From assembly GCA_964569425.1 (NCBI GenBank), contig CAZMVD010000094.1, positions 1-16,470 of the forward strand: 16,470 nucleotides of DNA, given 5' to 3'. Below the pieces are notes generated by a model. It did no database searches. It saw only the letters and a list, made by a program, of their open reading frames with translations, and was not told where the DNA came from. Positions within the stretch are counted from its first letter, which is position 1. The number at the start of each line of letters is the position of its first letter. Source of the DNA: JACQXM01 sp964569425. Its GTDB lineage: Bacteria > Planctomycetota > Phycisphaerae > UBA1845. The position numbers and the translations under genes are program-made. This document shows, piece by piece, positions 1 to 7,426 of the stretch.

Positions 1-27
1 GCAAGTTAAGATTGTGTTAAATCGTCG

Positions 28-54
28 AACCAAAAGTCCCGGACAGAATTGGTT
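28..54 (-). terminator. Possible weak terminator hairpin after the prolyl oligopeptidase gene
   Basis: An inverted repeat lies just beyond the stop codon of the minus-strand peptidase gene. AACCAA at 28-33 pairs with TTGGTT at 49-54, and inside it GTCC at 36-39 pairs with GGAC at 41-44. The stems are short, separated by small unpaired patches, and not followed by a clear T-run in the minus direction. It may be a weak terminator or chance. The rest of 1-78 is comparatively AT-rich and shows nothing else. Confidence 0.22.
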
Positions 55-78
55 AGAAACCGGTGCCACACTGTGTCA

Positions 79-2289
79 TCAGGAAGATGAGTCGCGTTTG
101 GGGCCCTCGGGCTGAGTGCCCAGTGAGTCGTCGATCTTGATACGGAGCACGCGGGTGAGGAAGGCGTACATGTCGGCGGCCTCGTCGATCTGCATGGAGG
201 TGGGCTTGCCGGCGCCGTGGCCGGCGCTGGTCTGGATGCGGATGAGGACGGGGTTGGGGCCGGAGTGGGCTTCCTGCAGGGCGGCGGCGAACTTGAAGCT
301 GTGGGCGGGGACGACGCGGTCGTCGTAATCGGCGGTGGTGATGAAGGTGGGCGGATAGGCGGTGCCGGCTTTCAGGTTGTGGAGTGGGGAGTAGGCGAGA
401 AGGGCTTTGAACTCCGCTTCATTCATGACGGATCCATAATCCGAAGCCCAGGCCCAGCCGATGGTGAAATTTTCGAAGCGGAGCATGTCCATGACGCCGA
501 CGGCGGGGACGGCGGCGCCGAAGAGGTCGGGGCGCTGGGTCATGCAGGCGCCGACAAGGAGGCCGCCGTTGCTGCCGCCGTAGATGGCGAGCTTGGGGGT
601 GGAGGTGTACTTGTTTTCGATGAGCCATTCGGCGGCGGCGATGAAGTCGTCGAAGACGTTTTGCTTTTTGAGTTTCATGCCGGCTTCGTGCCATTCCTTG
701 CCGTATTCGCCTCCGCCGCGGAGGTTGGCGACGGCGTAGACGCCGCCGGTTTCCATCCAGGCGATGATGGTGGGGCGGAAGGCGGGGGTCATGGAGGCGT
801 TGAAACCGCCGTAGCCATAGAGGAGGGTGTGGGTGTCGGGCGAGGGTTTGAGGCCCTTGCGGTGGGTGATGAACATGGGGATGCGGGTGCCGTCCTTGCT
901 CTTGTAGAAGATCTGGGTGGTCTGGAAGTCGGCGGGATCAAAGGCGACCCTGGGGGCGCGGAAGACACTGCTGTTGCCGGATTTCACGTCGTAGCGAAAG
1001 ATGGTGCCGGGGGTGTGGTAATTGGTGAAGGTGTAGAAGGTTTCGGGGTCGTCGCGACGTCCGCCGAATCCGCCGGCGGAGCCGAGGCCGGGGAAGGGGA
1101 CCTCGCGGACCGGCTTGCCGTCCAGGGCGAAGACTTTGACCTGGCTGGAGGCATCCTTGAGATAAGAGGCGATGAAGTGGTCGCCGACCGTCTTGGCGCT
1201 GGTGAGCGTTTCGGCGGATTGCGGGATGAGGGTTTTCCACGCGGCTTTGTCGGGCTTGGTGGTGTCGATGGCGACGAGGCGGCCGCGTGGGGCTTCGAGG
1301 TCGGTGCGGAACCAGAAGAGGGGGCCGTCGTTGTCGACAAAGTCGTATTCGGCTTCGAATTCGTTGATGAGTTCGACGACGGGGGCGTCCTTAGTCTGGA
1401 GGTCTTTGTAGAAGATCATGTTCTTGCGCGCGGTGCCCTTCCAGACGTTGATGATGAGGTAGCGGCCGTCGTCGGTGACGGTGCCACCGAAACCCCATTC
1501 CTTCTGATCCTTGCGTTCGTAGACCAGGGTATCGGCGGATTGCGGATCGCCGAGGCGGTGGTAGTAGAGCTTGTGGTAGTAGTTGGAGCCGATGTGCTTG
1601 GTGTCTTCCGTAGGTTCGTCGTAGCGGCTGTAGAAGAAGCCCTTGCCGTCTTTGGTCCATGAGGCGCCGCTCCATTTCACCCAGTGAATGTGGTCTTCCA
1701 GGTCTTTCCCGGTGGCGATGTCGCGGACCTTCCACTCCTGCCAGTCGGAGCCCTTGGCGGCGGTGCCGTAGGCGAGGAGGCGGCCGTCTTCGGTGATATC
1801 GGTACCGGTGAGGGCGACGGTGCCGTCCTCGGAGAACTTGTTGGGGTCGAGCAGTTCGCGGGGAGTTCCGTCGAGCCGGTCGAGGATGTAGAGGACGTTT
1901 TGGTTTTGTAGGCCGTCGTTGCGCGAGAGGAAGTACTTGCCGGCGCGTTTGTAGGGGAGGCCGAAGCGTTCGTAGTCCCAGAGCGCGGTGAGGCGGGCTT
2001 TGAGCGCGGCGCGTTCGCGGATTTCGCCCAGCCAGCCGAAGGTGATTTTGTTCTGGGCGGTGATCCAGTTGCGGACTTCTTCGGAGTCGTGGGCGGACTC
2101 TTCGAGCCAGCGGTAGGGGTCGGGCACCTTTACGCCGTGGAGGTCGTCGACGACGTCGGCCTTGCGCACCTTGGGATATTCGAGGGGCCGGCCGGGTTCG
2201 CCCACCAGCACAGGGGCCGGCATGGCGAGGGCGAAAGCGACGGCGAACCGGAGAACCCAGCGGCGTGTGGACGTTTCGGCGATGGACAT
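79..2289 (-). CDS. Exported prolyl oligopeptidase (peptidase family S9A)
   Basis: A serine peptidase that cleaves after proline in short peptides. The 736-residue product fits family S9A plus an export signal. Residues 1-30 form a signal peptide. Its TRRWVL segment resembles a twin-arginine motif but lacks the usual Phe, so Tat export is only possible. Residues about 35-440 match the S9A N-terminal beta-propeller, opening with the typical DPYRWLEE segment. The C-terminal alpha/beta-hydrolase domain holds the full triad: Ser573 in GGSNGG, Asp656 or Asp657 in DYDDRVVP, and His691 in SAGHGAG. The family motif GGYGGFN is also present. The start is supported by an AAAGGAA ribosome site just upstream. 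The gene diverges from uvrC and stands alone. Its likely role is peptide scavenging in the periplasm. Family assignment is secure; substrate is unknown. Confidence 0.95.
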   Translation of the reverse strand: MSIAETSTRRWVLRFAVAFALAMPAPVLVGEPGRPLEYPKVRKADVVDDLHGVKVPDPYRWLEESAHDSEEVRNWITAQNKITFGWLGEIRERAALKARLTALWDYERFGLPYKRAGKYFLSRNDGLQNQNVLYILDRLDGTPRELLDPNKFSEDGTVALTGTDITEDGRLLAYGTAAKGSDWQEWKVRDIATGKDLEDHIHWVKWSGASWTKDGKGFFYSRYDEPTEDTKHIGSNYYHKLYYHRLGDPQSADTLVYERKDQKEWGFGGTVTDDGRYLIINVWKGTARKNMIFYKDLQTKDAPVVELINEFEAEYDFVDNDGPLFWFRTDLEAPRGRLVAIDTTKPDKAAWKTLIPQSAETLTSAKTVGDHFIASYLKDASSQVKVFALDGKPVREVPFPGLGSAGGFGGRRDDPETFYTFTNYHTPGTIFRYDVKSGNSSVFRAPRVAFDPADFQTTQIFYKSKDGTRIPMFITHRKGLKPSPDTHTLLYGYGGFNASMTPAFRPTIIAWMETGGVYAVANLRGGGEYGKEWHEAGMKLKKQNVFDDFIAAAEWLIENKYTSTPKLAIYGGSNGGLLVGACMTQRPDLFGAAVPAVGVMDMLRFENFTIGWAWASDYGSVMNEAEFKALLAYSPLHNLKAGTAYPPTFITTADYDDRVVPAHSFKFAAALQEAHSGPNPVLIRIQTSAGHGAGKPTSMQIDEAADMYAFLTRVLRIKIDDSLGTQPEGPKRDSSS

Positions 2290-2344
2290 GCCAGTTCCTT
2301 TCGTGCGTTTGGCTTAGGAGATCACGGGCTGCTCGATGGTCGTT

Positions 2345-2373
2345 TTTGTACTCGAAACCAGGGTGGCGGACAA
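2345..2373 (-). promoter_or_regulatory. Candidate promoter for the prolyl oligopeptidase gene
   Basis: Read on the minus strand, TTGTCC (2368-2373) and TACAAA (2345-2350) are separated by 17 bases. Each matches four of six positions of the sigma-70-type consensus. A transcript from here would have a leader of about 50 bases containing the AAAGGAA ribosome site. This is a pattern match only. Confidence 0.3.
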
Positions 2374-2489
2374 GGAATTCCCATGGCCACACGGGAATCG
2401 ACAGGCGGGGGTCGGGGGAATCGGAGGGCGGAATCGGTTGCGCGCATTGGGGTGTTGGGCGTGCCACATTCGCGGCAGCGAATTGGGAT

Positions 2490-2495
2490 TACAAT
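2490..2495 (+). promoter_or_regulatory. Candidate -10 box of uvrC, near-leaderless
   Basis: TACAAT ends eight bases before the uvrC start codon. Transcription would begin at or within a base or two of the ATG at 2504, which fits the absence of any ribosome-binding site in front of uvrC. No convincing -35 element is visible at the usual distance. The same arrangement recurs at 10679-10684, which raises confidence slightly. Confidence 0.3.
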
Positions 2496-2503
2496 AGTGA
2501 CGT

Positions 2504-3919
2504 ATGAGCGACGATCGATTGGCCAGCCTGCGCGAGCGGATCGCGACGTTTCCCAAAAGCCCGGGGGTGTACCTGATGAAGGACACTGAGGGACGGGTGT
2601 TGTACGTGGGGAAGGCGAAGGACCTGCGAGCGCGGGTGAGCAGTTATTTTCAGCCGGGAGCGGACCTGCTGAATACGCGGGGGCCGGACATCTGCCGGAT
2701 GGTCGAGATGGTGGTGGATATTGACGTGCTGGAGTGCGACACGGAGGTGGATGCGCTGCTGAAGGAAGCGCGGCTGATCAAGGACATCCAGCCGCCGCAC
2801 AACGCGATGCTCAAGGATGACAAGACGTTTCCGTACATCGAGATTACGACGCGGGATGATTTTCCGGCCGTTTATGTGACGCGCACGCCGCGGCTGAAGG
2901 GTAGCAAGCTGTACGGTCCGTTTCCGTCGGCGGCGGCGCTGCGGGACGCGATCAACGCGCTGCAACGGGTGTTCAAGTTTCGCACGTGCGAGCTGGATAT
3001 TCGCGAGGGCGACGACGCGCGGCGGCACTTCCGGCCGTGCCTGCTGCATGCGATCGGGCAGTGCACGGCGCCGTGCGCGGCGTTGATCAGCCGGGAGGCG
3101 TACGCGGCGGATATCGCACGGCTGAGGAAGTTCATGGCCAGCAAGCGGAGCGTGGTGCTGCGGCAGATGACGCGGGAGATGGAAGCGGCGGCGGCGGCGC
3201 TGCATTTTGAGGAGGCGGCGAAGCTGCGAGACCGGATCAAGGCGATCGGGGCGCTGGCGCTGTCGGGCGACGTGCGTGAGGACGTGCAGCCGGAGGTGTT
3301 CTATGTCGACCCGCGGAAGGGGCTGGAGCGGCTGGGTGAGCTGCTGGGGCTGGACAATCCGCCGCGGTGCATGGAGTGCATCGACATTGCGCATCTTCAG
3401 GGGGCGGAGATGGTGGGTTCGCTGGTGTGCTTCATCGACGGGCGGCCGTTCAAGGCGGGGTATCGGCGGTTTCGGATCAAGACGGTGGCGGGGATCGACG
3501 ATTACGCGGCGATTCGGGAGGTGGTGGGGCGGCGCTACCGCCATGCGGCCGGGGGTGAGGAACTGTACCCGGACGTGATCCTGATCGACGGTGGATTGGG
3601 GCAGTTGCACGCGGGGCTGGAGGCGTTTGCGGAGATGGACGGGGGCGATCCGGAGGTGCTGGTGGTGCGTCCGCCGATGGTGATCTCGCTCGCCAAGCGC
3701 GAGGAGGAGCTGTACATTCAGGCGCGGAGCGCGCCGATCCGGCTGCCGCGCAACCATGAGGCGTTGCGGCTGTTGCAGCAGATGCGCGACGAGGCGCACC
3801 GGTTCGCGCAGCACTATCATCACACGCTGCGGCGGAAGCGGACGCTGGAAGAGGAAGTGAAAGAAGGTCGAAGACCACCGGGCCGGAGACGAAAGTATGA
3901 ACGCGACCAGGCAGATTAG
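2504..3919 (+). CDS. uvrC: Excinuclease ABC subunit C, lacking the C-terminal HhH domain
   Basis: The dual-incision nuclease subunit of UvrABC nucleotide excision repair. The GIY-YIG domain is at residues 15-100 (GVY 21-23, YVG 34-36). Four cysteines, C162, C179, C187 and C191 (the last three in RPCLLHAIGQCTAPC), match the UvrC iron-sulphur cluster ligands. A UVR (UvrB-binding) motif covers about 221-250. The RNase H-like nuclease domain keeps D294 (ECIDIAH), D332/D333, D362 (LIDGGLGQLHAG) and H432 (RDEAHRFA). Both incision centres therefore look intact. The protein is 471 residues against about 600 in most bacteria. After the HRFA motif it ends in a basic tail, GRRPPGRRRKYERDQAD, with no tandem helix-hairpin-helix domain. 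The other frames of the next few hundred bases do not encode one. The gene runs 23 bases into the downstream PQQ-like gene. No Shine-Dalgarno is visible, so the start rests on homology. Confidence 0.95.
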   Translation: MSDDRLASLRERIATFPKSPGVYLMKDTEGRVLYVGKAKDLRARVSSYFQPGADLLNTRGPDICRMVEMVVDIDVLECDTEVDALLKEARLIKDIQPPHNAMLKDDKTFPYIEITTRDDFPAVYVTRTPRLKGSKLYGPFPSAAALRDAINALQRVFKFRTCELDIREGDDARRHFRPCLLHAIGQCTAPCAALISREAYAADIARLRKFMASKRSVVLRQMTREMEAAAAALHFEEAAKLRDRIKAIGALALSGDVREDVQPEVFYVDPRKGLERLGELLGLDNPPRCMECIDIAHLQGAEMVGSLVCFIDGRPFKAGYRRFRIKTVAGIDDYAAIREVVGRRYRHAAGGEELYPDVILIDGGLGQLHAGLEAFAEMDGGDPEVLVVRPPMVISLAKREEELYIQARSAPIRLPRNHEALRLLQQMRDEAHRFAQHYHHTLRRKRTLEEEVKEGRRPPGRRRKYERDQAD

Positions 3920-5330
3920 CCGAGTGAGCGGTGTTGCGAATTGTCATGCCGGCAGACGGCGGCGCGGCTGCGCAGCGTCGTCGATCGGAGTGTTGCTGCT
4001 TCTGGCTTCGCTTGCGTATGGCGGCGCGCCGGGGGGCGTGCACTGGCCTTCTTTTCGGGGGCCGGGGGCGAGCGGAGTGGCGGAGGGGTTCGCCACGCCG
4101 ACGACGTGGAACATGGAGACGGGTGAGAACATCCGTTGGAAGACGCCGATTGCGGGGCTGGCGCACTCGAGCCCGATCGTGTGGGGAGAGCGGGTGTTTG
4201 TGACCACGGCGGTGCCGGCGGAGGGCGAGGCGCATCTGAAGGTGGGGTTGTACGGCGACGGGGATTCGGTGCCGGAGGAGCCGGCGTATAGTTGGCGGGT
4301 GCTGAGTTTAGAGAAGGGGACGGGGAAGGTTCTGTGGGAGCGGGAGGCGCATCGCGGCGTTCCGCGGGTGAAGCGGCACCCCAAGGCGAGCCACGCGAAC
4401 TGCACGCCGGCGACCGACGGGAAACACGTGGTGGCGTTTTTTGCTTCGGAGGGGTTGTATTGCTACGACTTTGCGGGCGAGTTGCTGTGGAAGAAGGACC
4501 TGGGGTTGCTGAACGCGAGTGCGCCGGGCTATCCCGACCTGCAATGGGGTTTTGCGAGTTCGCCGATCATTCACGACGGCAAGGTGATTGTGCAATGCGA
4601 CGTGGAGGGCGATTCGTTTGTCGCAGCGCTGGACGTGCGCAATGGGGAGGAACTGTGGCGTACGGCGCGGGAGGAAGACTCGACGTGGGGCACGCCGGTG
4701 GCGGTGGCGGTCAACGGGGTCGCGCAGGTGGTGTGCAACGGGTACAAGCACATCGGCGGGTATGACTTCGGGACGGGCAAGGCGATCTGGTGGATGAAGG
4801 GCGGTGGAGATGTGCCGGTACCGACGCCGGTGTTTGCGCACGACCTGATTTTCATCACCAACGCGCACGGGGACGAGGCGCCCATCTATGCGGTGCGCCC
4901 TTCGGCCGTGGGCGACATTACGCTGGAGAAGATCGGCGAGTCGAACGCGCACATTGCGTGGAGCAAGTCGCGGCGCGGCAATTATATGCAGACGCTGCTG
5001 GTGTATCGGGATTATGTTTATGCGTGTCGCGACAACGGGATTTTCACCGGCTATCACGCGCGGACGGGCGAGCAGACTTTCCGTAAGCGGGTGGGGACGG
5101 GCAACACCGGCTTTACCGCGTCGGCAGTGGCGGCGGATGGGAAGGTGTATCTGTCGAGCGAGTTGGGCGACGTGCACGTGTTCGCCGCGGGGGCGGAATA
5201 CAAGCCGCTGGCGGTGAACGCGTTCAACGAAATCTGCATGGCGACGCCGGCGATATCGGAGGGGATGCTGCTGTTCCGGCTGCGCGGGCAGTTGGTGGCG
5301 GTGGGGAACGGCGTCGTGAGTGGGAATTAG
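3897..5330 (+). CDS. Exported PQQ-like beta-propeller repeat protein
   Basis: A 477-residue protein built of PQQ/BamB-type propeller blades. A long basic N-region (RRRRGCAASS, 20-29) precedes a hydrophobic core, GVLLLLASLAYGG, typical of a Sec signal. Mature sequence opens with WPSFRGPGASG (50-60), a signature I associate with large planctomycete families of secreted PQQ-like proteins. Blade-like repeats follow, with segments such as ENIRWKTP, GELLWKKDLG, GEELWRTA and GKAIWWMKGG. The protein could be a scaffold or a sugar- or redox-linked periplasmic protein; nothing shows that it binds PQQ or acts as a dehydrogenase. The start lies within the uvrC end. A GGAG at 3885-3888, eight bases upstream, supports it and suggests translational coupling. 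A functional link with uvrC is not obvious and may simply reflect tight packing. Confidence 0.85.
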   Translation: MNATRQISRVSGVANCHAGRRRRGCAASSIGVLLLLASLAYGGAPGGVHWPSFRGPGASGVAEGFATPTTWNMETGENIRWKTPIAGLAHSSPIVWGERVFVTTAVPAEGEAHLKVGLYGDGDSVPEEPAYSWRVLSLEKGTGKVLWEREAHRGVPRVKRHPKASHANCTPATDGKHVVAFFASEGLYCYDFAGELLWKKDLGLLNASAPGYPDLQWGFASSPIIHDGKVIVQCDVEGDSFVAALDVRNGEELWRTAREEDSTWGTPVAVAVNGVAQVVCNGYKHIGGYDFGTGKAIWWMKGGGDVPVPTPVFAHDLIFITNAHGDEAPIYAVRPSAVGDITLEKIGESNAHIAWSKSRRGNYMQTLLVYRDYVYACRDNGIFTGYHARTGEQTFRKRVGTGNTGFTASAVAADGKVYLSSELGDVHVFAAGAEYKPLAVNAFNEICMATPAISEGMLLFRLRGQLVAVGNGVVSGN

Positions 5331-5363
5331 CGTGCATGAACGCCCACTAGCACTTGTCCACTG

Positions 5364-5391
5364 TTGAAAATCCGCGCGGGACTCTGACAAT
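5364..5391 (+). promoter_or_regulatory. Candidate promoter ahead of the TolQ-ExbD cluster
   Basis: TTGAAA (5364-5369) and GACAAT (5386-5391) are 16 bases apart and match five and four of six consensus positions. A second -10-like box, TAGAAT, lies at 5473-5478 with no good -35 partner. Either could drive the cluster starting at 5514. Between them are a 7-bp inverted repeat (CGCGGGA 5375-5381, TCCCGCG 5405-5411) and a short CTGCATGCAG palindrome near 5415. None has a T-run, so no terminator for the PQQ-like gene is visible. Confidence 0.25.
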
Positions 5392-5513
5392 CTGACTGTT
5401 TCGTTCCCGCGAGACTGCATGCAGTGCATTCGGCGAATTGCGCTTGATCATGGCCCCACGCCTGCCATAGGGTAGAATGGTGCGTGGGGATTTGTGCTGG
5501 CGGAGGAAGTGCC

Positions 5514-6299
5514 TTGGTTCGACGGCTTGCTCTGGTCATCATAGCGGTATTGGTGGTGGTTGTGTGGGCCGCGCCGGTTTCGGCGCAGGCGCCGGGCGAG
5601 GCTCCTGAGGCCGGGCTGAAGTACTTCGATTTCTTCGTGGTCAAGGGGGGGTGGATTGCCTACCTGATCATTGCGCTGTCGGTGGTGGCGCTGGCGCTGA
5701 CCATCGAGCACGCGGCGTCGATCCGGCGGGCGACCGTGGTACCGGCCTCGTCGGTGGAGACCATTTCGGAGTTGATCGGCCGGCGCGAGTATCTCGAAGC
5801 GGTGCGCTTTACGGCGGAAGAGCCGAGCATGGTGGGTTACGTGCTCAGCGCGGCGTTGCGTGAGGCGTCGAACGGATTGCCGGCGATGGAGCGGGCGATC
5901 GAGGAGGCGATCGAGGAGCGTTCCGCGAAGCTGTATCGCAAGATCGAGTATTTGAACATTATCGGCAACATCGCGCCGATGCTGGGGCTGTTCGGCACGG
6001 TGGTGGGCATGATCATGCTGTTTGCGGAGATTCACGCGGCGGATGCGTTTCCGCGGGCGCAGATCGTGGCCGACCAGGTGGCGGTGGCGCTGATCACGAC
6101 GTTCTGGGGGCTGGCGGTGGCGATTCCGTCGCTGAGCATTTTCGCGGTGTTCCGCAACCGGATCGACGTGCTGACGGCGGAATGTGCGCTGGCGGCGGAT
6201 CGGGTGCTAGCGTTGTTCAAGCCGGTCGCGCCGAGCCCTGCGGTCGCTGCGTCCGCGCGGGGCGCGGTGGCGAGGGAGACTCATGCGGCTGCCCCGTAA
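5514..6299 (+). CDS. MotA/TolQ/ExbB proton channel family protein
   Basis: An inner-membrane proton-channel subunit that, with ExbD/TolR partners, turns the proton gradient into mechanical work in the envelope. I chose TTG at 5514 because a clean GGAGGA (5502-5507) sits six bases upstream and the product, 261 residues, then starts as a signal peptide (MVRRLALVIIAVLVVVVW, then APVSAQA as a likely cleavage site). The frame also opens at GTG 5484. Three further hydrophobic segments fit the family: about 46-64, 147-170 (with GNIAPMLGLFGTVVGM) and 186-212 (with ALITTFWGLAVAIP). The conserved channel-lining threonines correspond to T162 and T195/T196. The gene overlaps the following exbD by 17 bases, showing joint translation. 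Whether the system is Tol-like, ExbB-like or another type cannot be told from this subunit alone. Confidence 0.92.
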   Translation: MVRRLALVIIAVLVVVVWAAPVSAQAPGEAPEAGLKYFDFFVVKGGWIAYLIIALSVVALALTIEHAASIRRATVVPASSVETISELIGRREYLEAVRFTAEEPSMVGYVLSAALREASNGLPAMERAIEEAIEERSAKLYRKIEYLNIIGNIAPMLGLFGTVVGMIMLFAEIHAADAFPRAQIVADQVAVALITTFWGLAVAIPSLSIFAVFRNRIDVLTAECALAADRVLALFKPVAPSPAVAASARGAVARETHAAAP

Positions 6300-6738
6300 A
6301 CAGCGTGCGGCGCCGCGGGGGGTATCGTTCAACGCGACGCCGTTGATCGACGTGATTTTCACGCTCACGATTTTTTTCATGCTGGTCACGCGGTTTTCCT
6401 CGGCCGAACAGGTGCCGATGCAGCTTCCACAGCCGGAAGACAGCCTGGCGCAGGTGTTGCGGATTCCGGATCGGGTGGTGCTCAATTGCCGGGTGGCGGA
6501 CCCGGCGGAGCCGGAGACGTCCGGGGCGCTGTACAGCATCGGCCCAAACAACCCCGAGCCGCTGTCCACGATCAGCGAGCGGCTGGCGGGCATGAAGCGG
6601 CAGAATCCGAGTATGAAGGTGGTGATCCGGGCGGATCGGCGGTTGCCCTATGAGGACGTGCAGGCACTGATGCGCGTGGTGGCGCAGCATAATGTTGAAA
6701 TGCTGAACGTGGTGGCGCACGTGGCGGAGGAGCGGTGA
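6283..6738 (+). CDS. ExbD/TolR family biopolymer transport protein (first copy)
   Basis: A 151-residue single-pass inner-membrane protein that pairs with the TolQ-like channel. The cytoplasmic head is short and basic (MRLPRKQRAAPRG). The transmembrane helix at about 20-38 carries the essential aspartate D23 in TPLIDVIF, at the same position as in E. coli TolR. The periplasmic part of about 110 residues has the ExbD-type ending with a conserved VVIRADRR strand and a VQALMRVVAQHNVEMLNVV helix. A GAGGGAGA stretch precedes the ATG, which lies inside the end of the channel gene. The stop codon overlaps the start of a small ORF (TGATG). Confidence 0.92.
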   Translation: MRLPRKQRAAPRGVSFNATPLIDVIFTLTIFFMLVTRFSSAEQVPMQLPQPEDSLAQVLRIPDRVVLNCRVADPAEPETSGALYSIGPNNPEPLSTISERLAGMKRQNPSMKVVIRADRRLPYEDVQALMRVVAQHNVEMLNVVAHVAEER

Positions 6739-6908
6739 TGCGGAATCGCTACGGGGGCACTTCGGGCACTCATTCGTATGCCAGCGGCCATGAGGCGGCC
6801 CGGTGGAATAGCGCGGGGCGCGTGGATTGTGCAGACGATTCCTCCCCTGCATTCGCCATTCTTGATTCGCCATTCGCCATTTGCTCGCCAGCGGGATTCA
6901 CGAGATGA
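6738..6908 (+). CDS. Small hypothetical ORF bridging the two exbD genes
   Basis: A 56-codon ORF that begins in a TGATG overlap with the stop of the first exbD and ends in an ATGA overlap with the ATG of the second. Its product has no membrane segment or recognised motif; part of it (FAILDSPFAI) is encoded by the short ATTCGCC repeat. I do not recognise a family. It may be translated only as a bridge that carries ribosomes across an insertion between two genes that once touched. It may also be chance, although exact overlap at both ends is suggestive. Confidence 0.35.
   Translation: MRNRYGGTSGTHSYASGHEAARWNSAGRVDCADDSSPAFAILDSPFAICSPAGFTR
6851..6881. repeat. Short imperfect tandem repeat of ATTCGCCATT units
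   Basis: Three ATTCGCC units, each followed by ATT, lie within about 31 bases (starts near 6851, 6865 and 6873). The stretch is AT-richer than its surroundings. A related ATTC-rich stretch occurs at 15861-15898 beside a phage gene, so this may belong to a dispersed intergenic repeat family. That reading is inference. Confidence 0.5.
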
Positions 6909-7426
6909 CCCAGTCGCCCTCTATGTCGAGCGCAGCTCCGCGGAGTTCTGGTGGCGGGAGCGACACGGTTCATTTTCGCCCGGCGGGTCGCCGTCCGCGC
7001 CGCCCGCCGCACACGGCGATCGGGCTGAAGATTGCGCCGATGATCGACATGAGTTTTCTGTTTCTTATTTTCTTTCTCGCCACGGCGCGGTTTGAGCGTC
7101 CGGAGGGGCTGTTTGCATCTGAGATGCCGCGCGACCGCGGCGAGGCGGCGGCGGTGGAACTGCCGCTGAGTCCGATTGTCATTCGGCTGGCGCGGGGCAG
7201 TGCGGACCTGGCCGGGGTGGTCATTACGCTGGATGACTTTACCGCCCGTCCGGCTGATTTTCGCGCGCTGGCGGAGACGTTGCGGGGCATTCATGGCCAG
7301 CCGGGTTTCGACGTGGACACGCCGGTGGTGATCGTGGCCGCGCCGGATGTGCCGTGGGAGCAGGTGGTGGGGGCATGGAACGCGGCGTTGAACGCGGGGT
7401 GCCGGCGGGTGGCCTTTGGTGGTTGA
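6905..7426 (+). CDS. ExbD/TolR family biopolymer transport protein (second copy)
   Basis: A 173-residue second ExbD-like protein. It has a longer cytoplasmic head (1-40) rich in Ser, Gly, Pro and Arg. One transmembrane helix at about 44-61 carries D48 in APMIDMSFLFLIFFLAT, and a periplasmic domain ends in an ExbD-type helix and strand (ALNAGCRRVAFGG). It diverges strongly from the first copy. Together the two may form the heterodimeric stator seen when a TolQ-like protein is encoded with two ExbD proteins. ATG 6905 was chosen because it overlaps the upstream small ORF stop and has GGGA about eight bases before it. TTG 6881 and ATG 6923 are alternatives. The stop overlaps the open frame of the TPR gene. 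Confidence 0.88.
   Translation: MTQSPSMSSAAPRSSGGGSDTVHFRPAGRRPRRPPHTAIGLKIAPMIDMSFLFLIFFLATARFERPEGLFASEMPRDRGEAAAVELPLSPIVIRLARGSADLAGVVITLDDFTARPADFRALAETLRGIHGQPGFDVDTPVVIVAAPDVPWEQVVGAWNAALNAGCRRVAFGG

Noticed and set aside
217..1662. A 481-codon plus-strand frame opposite the prolyl oligopeptidase gene
   Set aside because: Its product is low-complexity Gly/Val/Glu-rich sequence with no domain. The opposite strand encodes an intact S9A peptidase with full catalytic triad.
2489..3823. A 444-codon minus-strand frame opposite uvrC
   Set aside because: Arg/His/Leu/Pro-rich shadow typical of GC-rich antisense frames; uvrC is certain on the other strand.
3840..4200. Frameshift that would hide the missing UvrC HhH domain
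   Set aside because: None of the other frames after the HRFA motif encodes a helix-hairpin-helix sequence. The PQQ-like gene starts at once with its own ribosome site.
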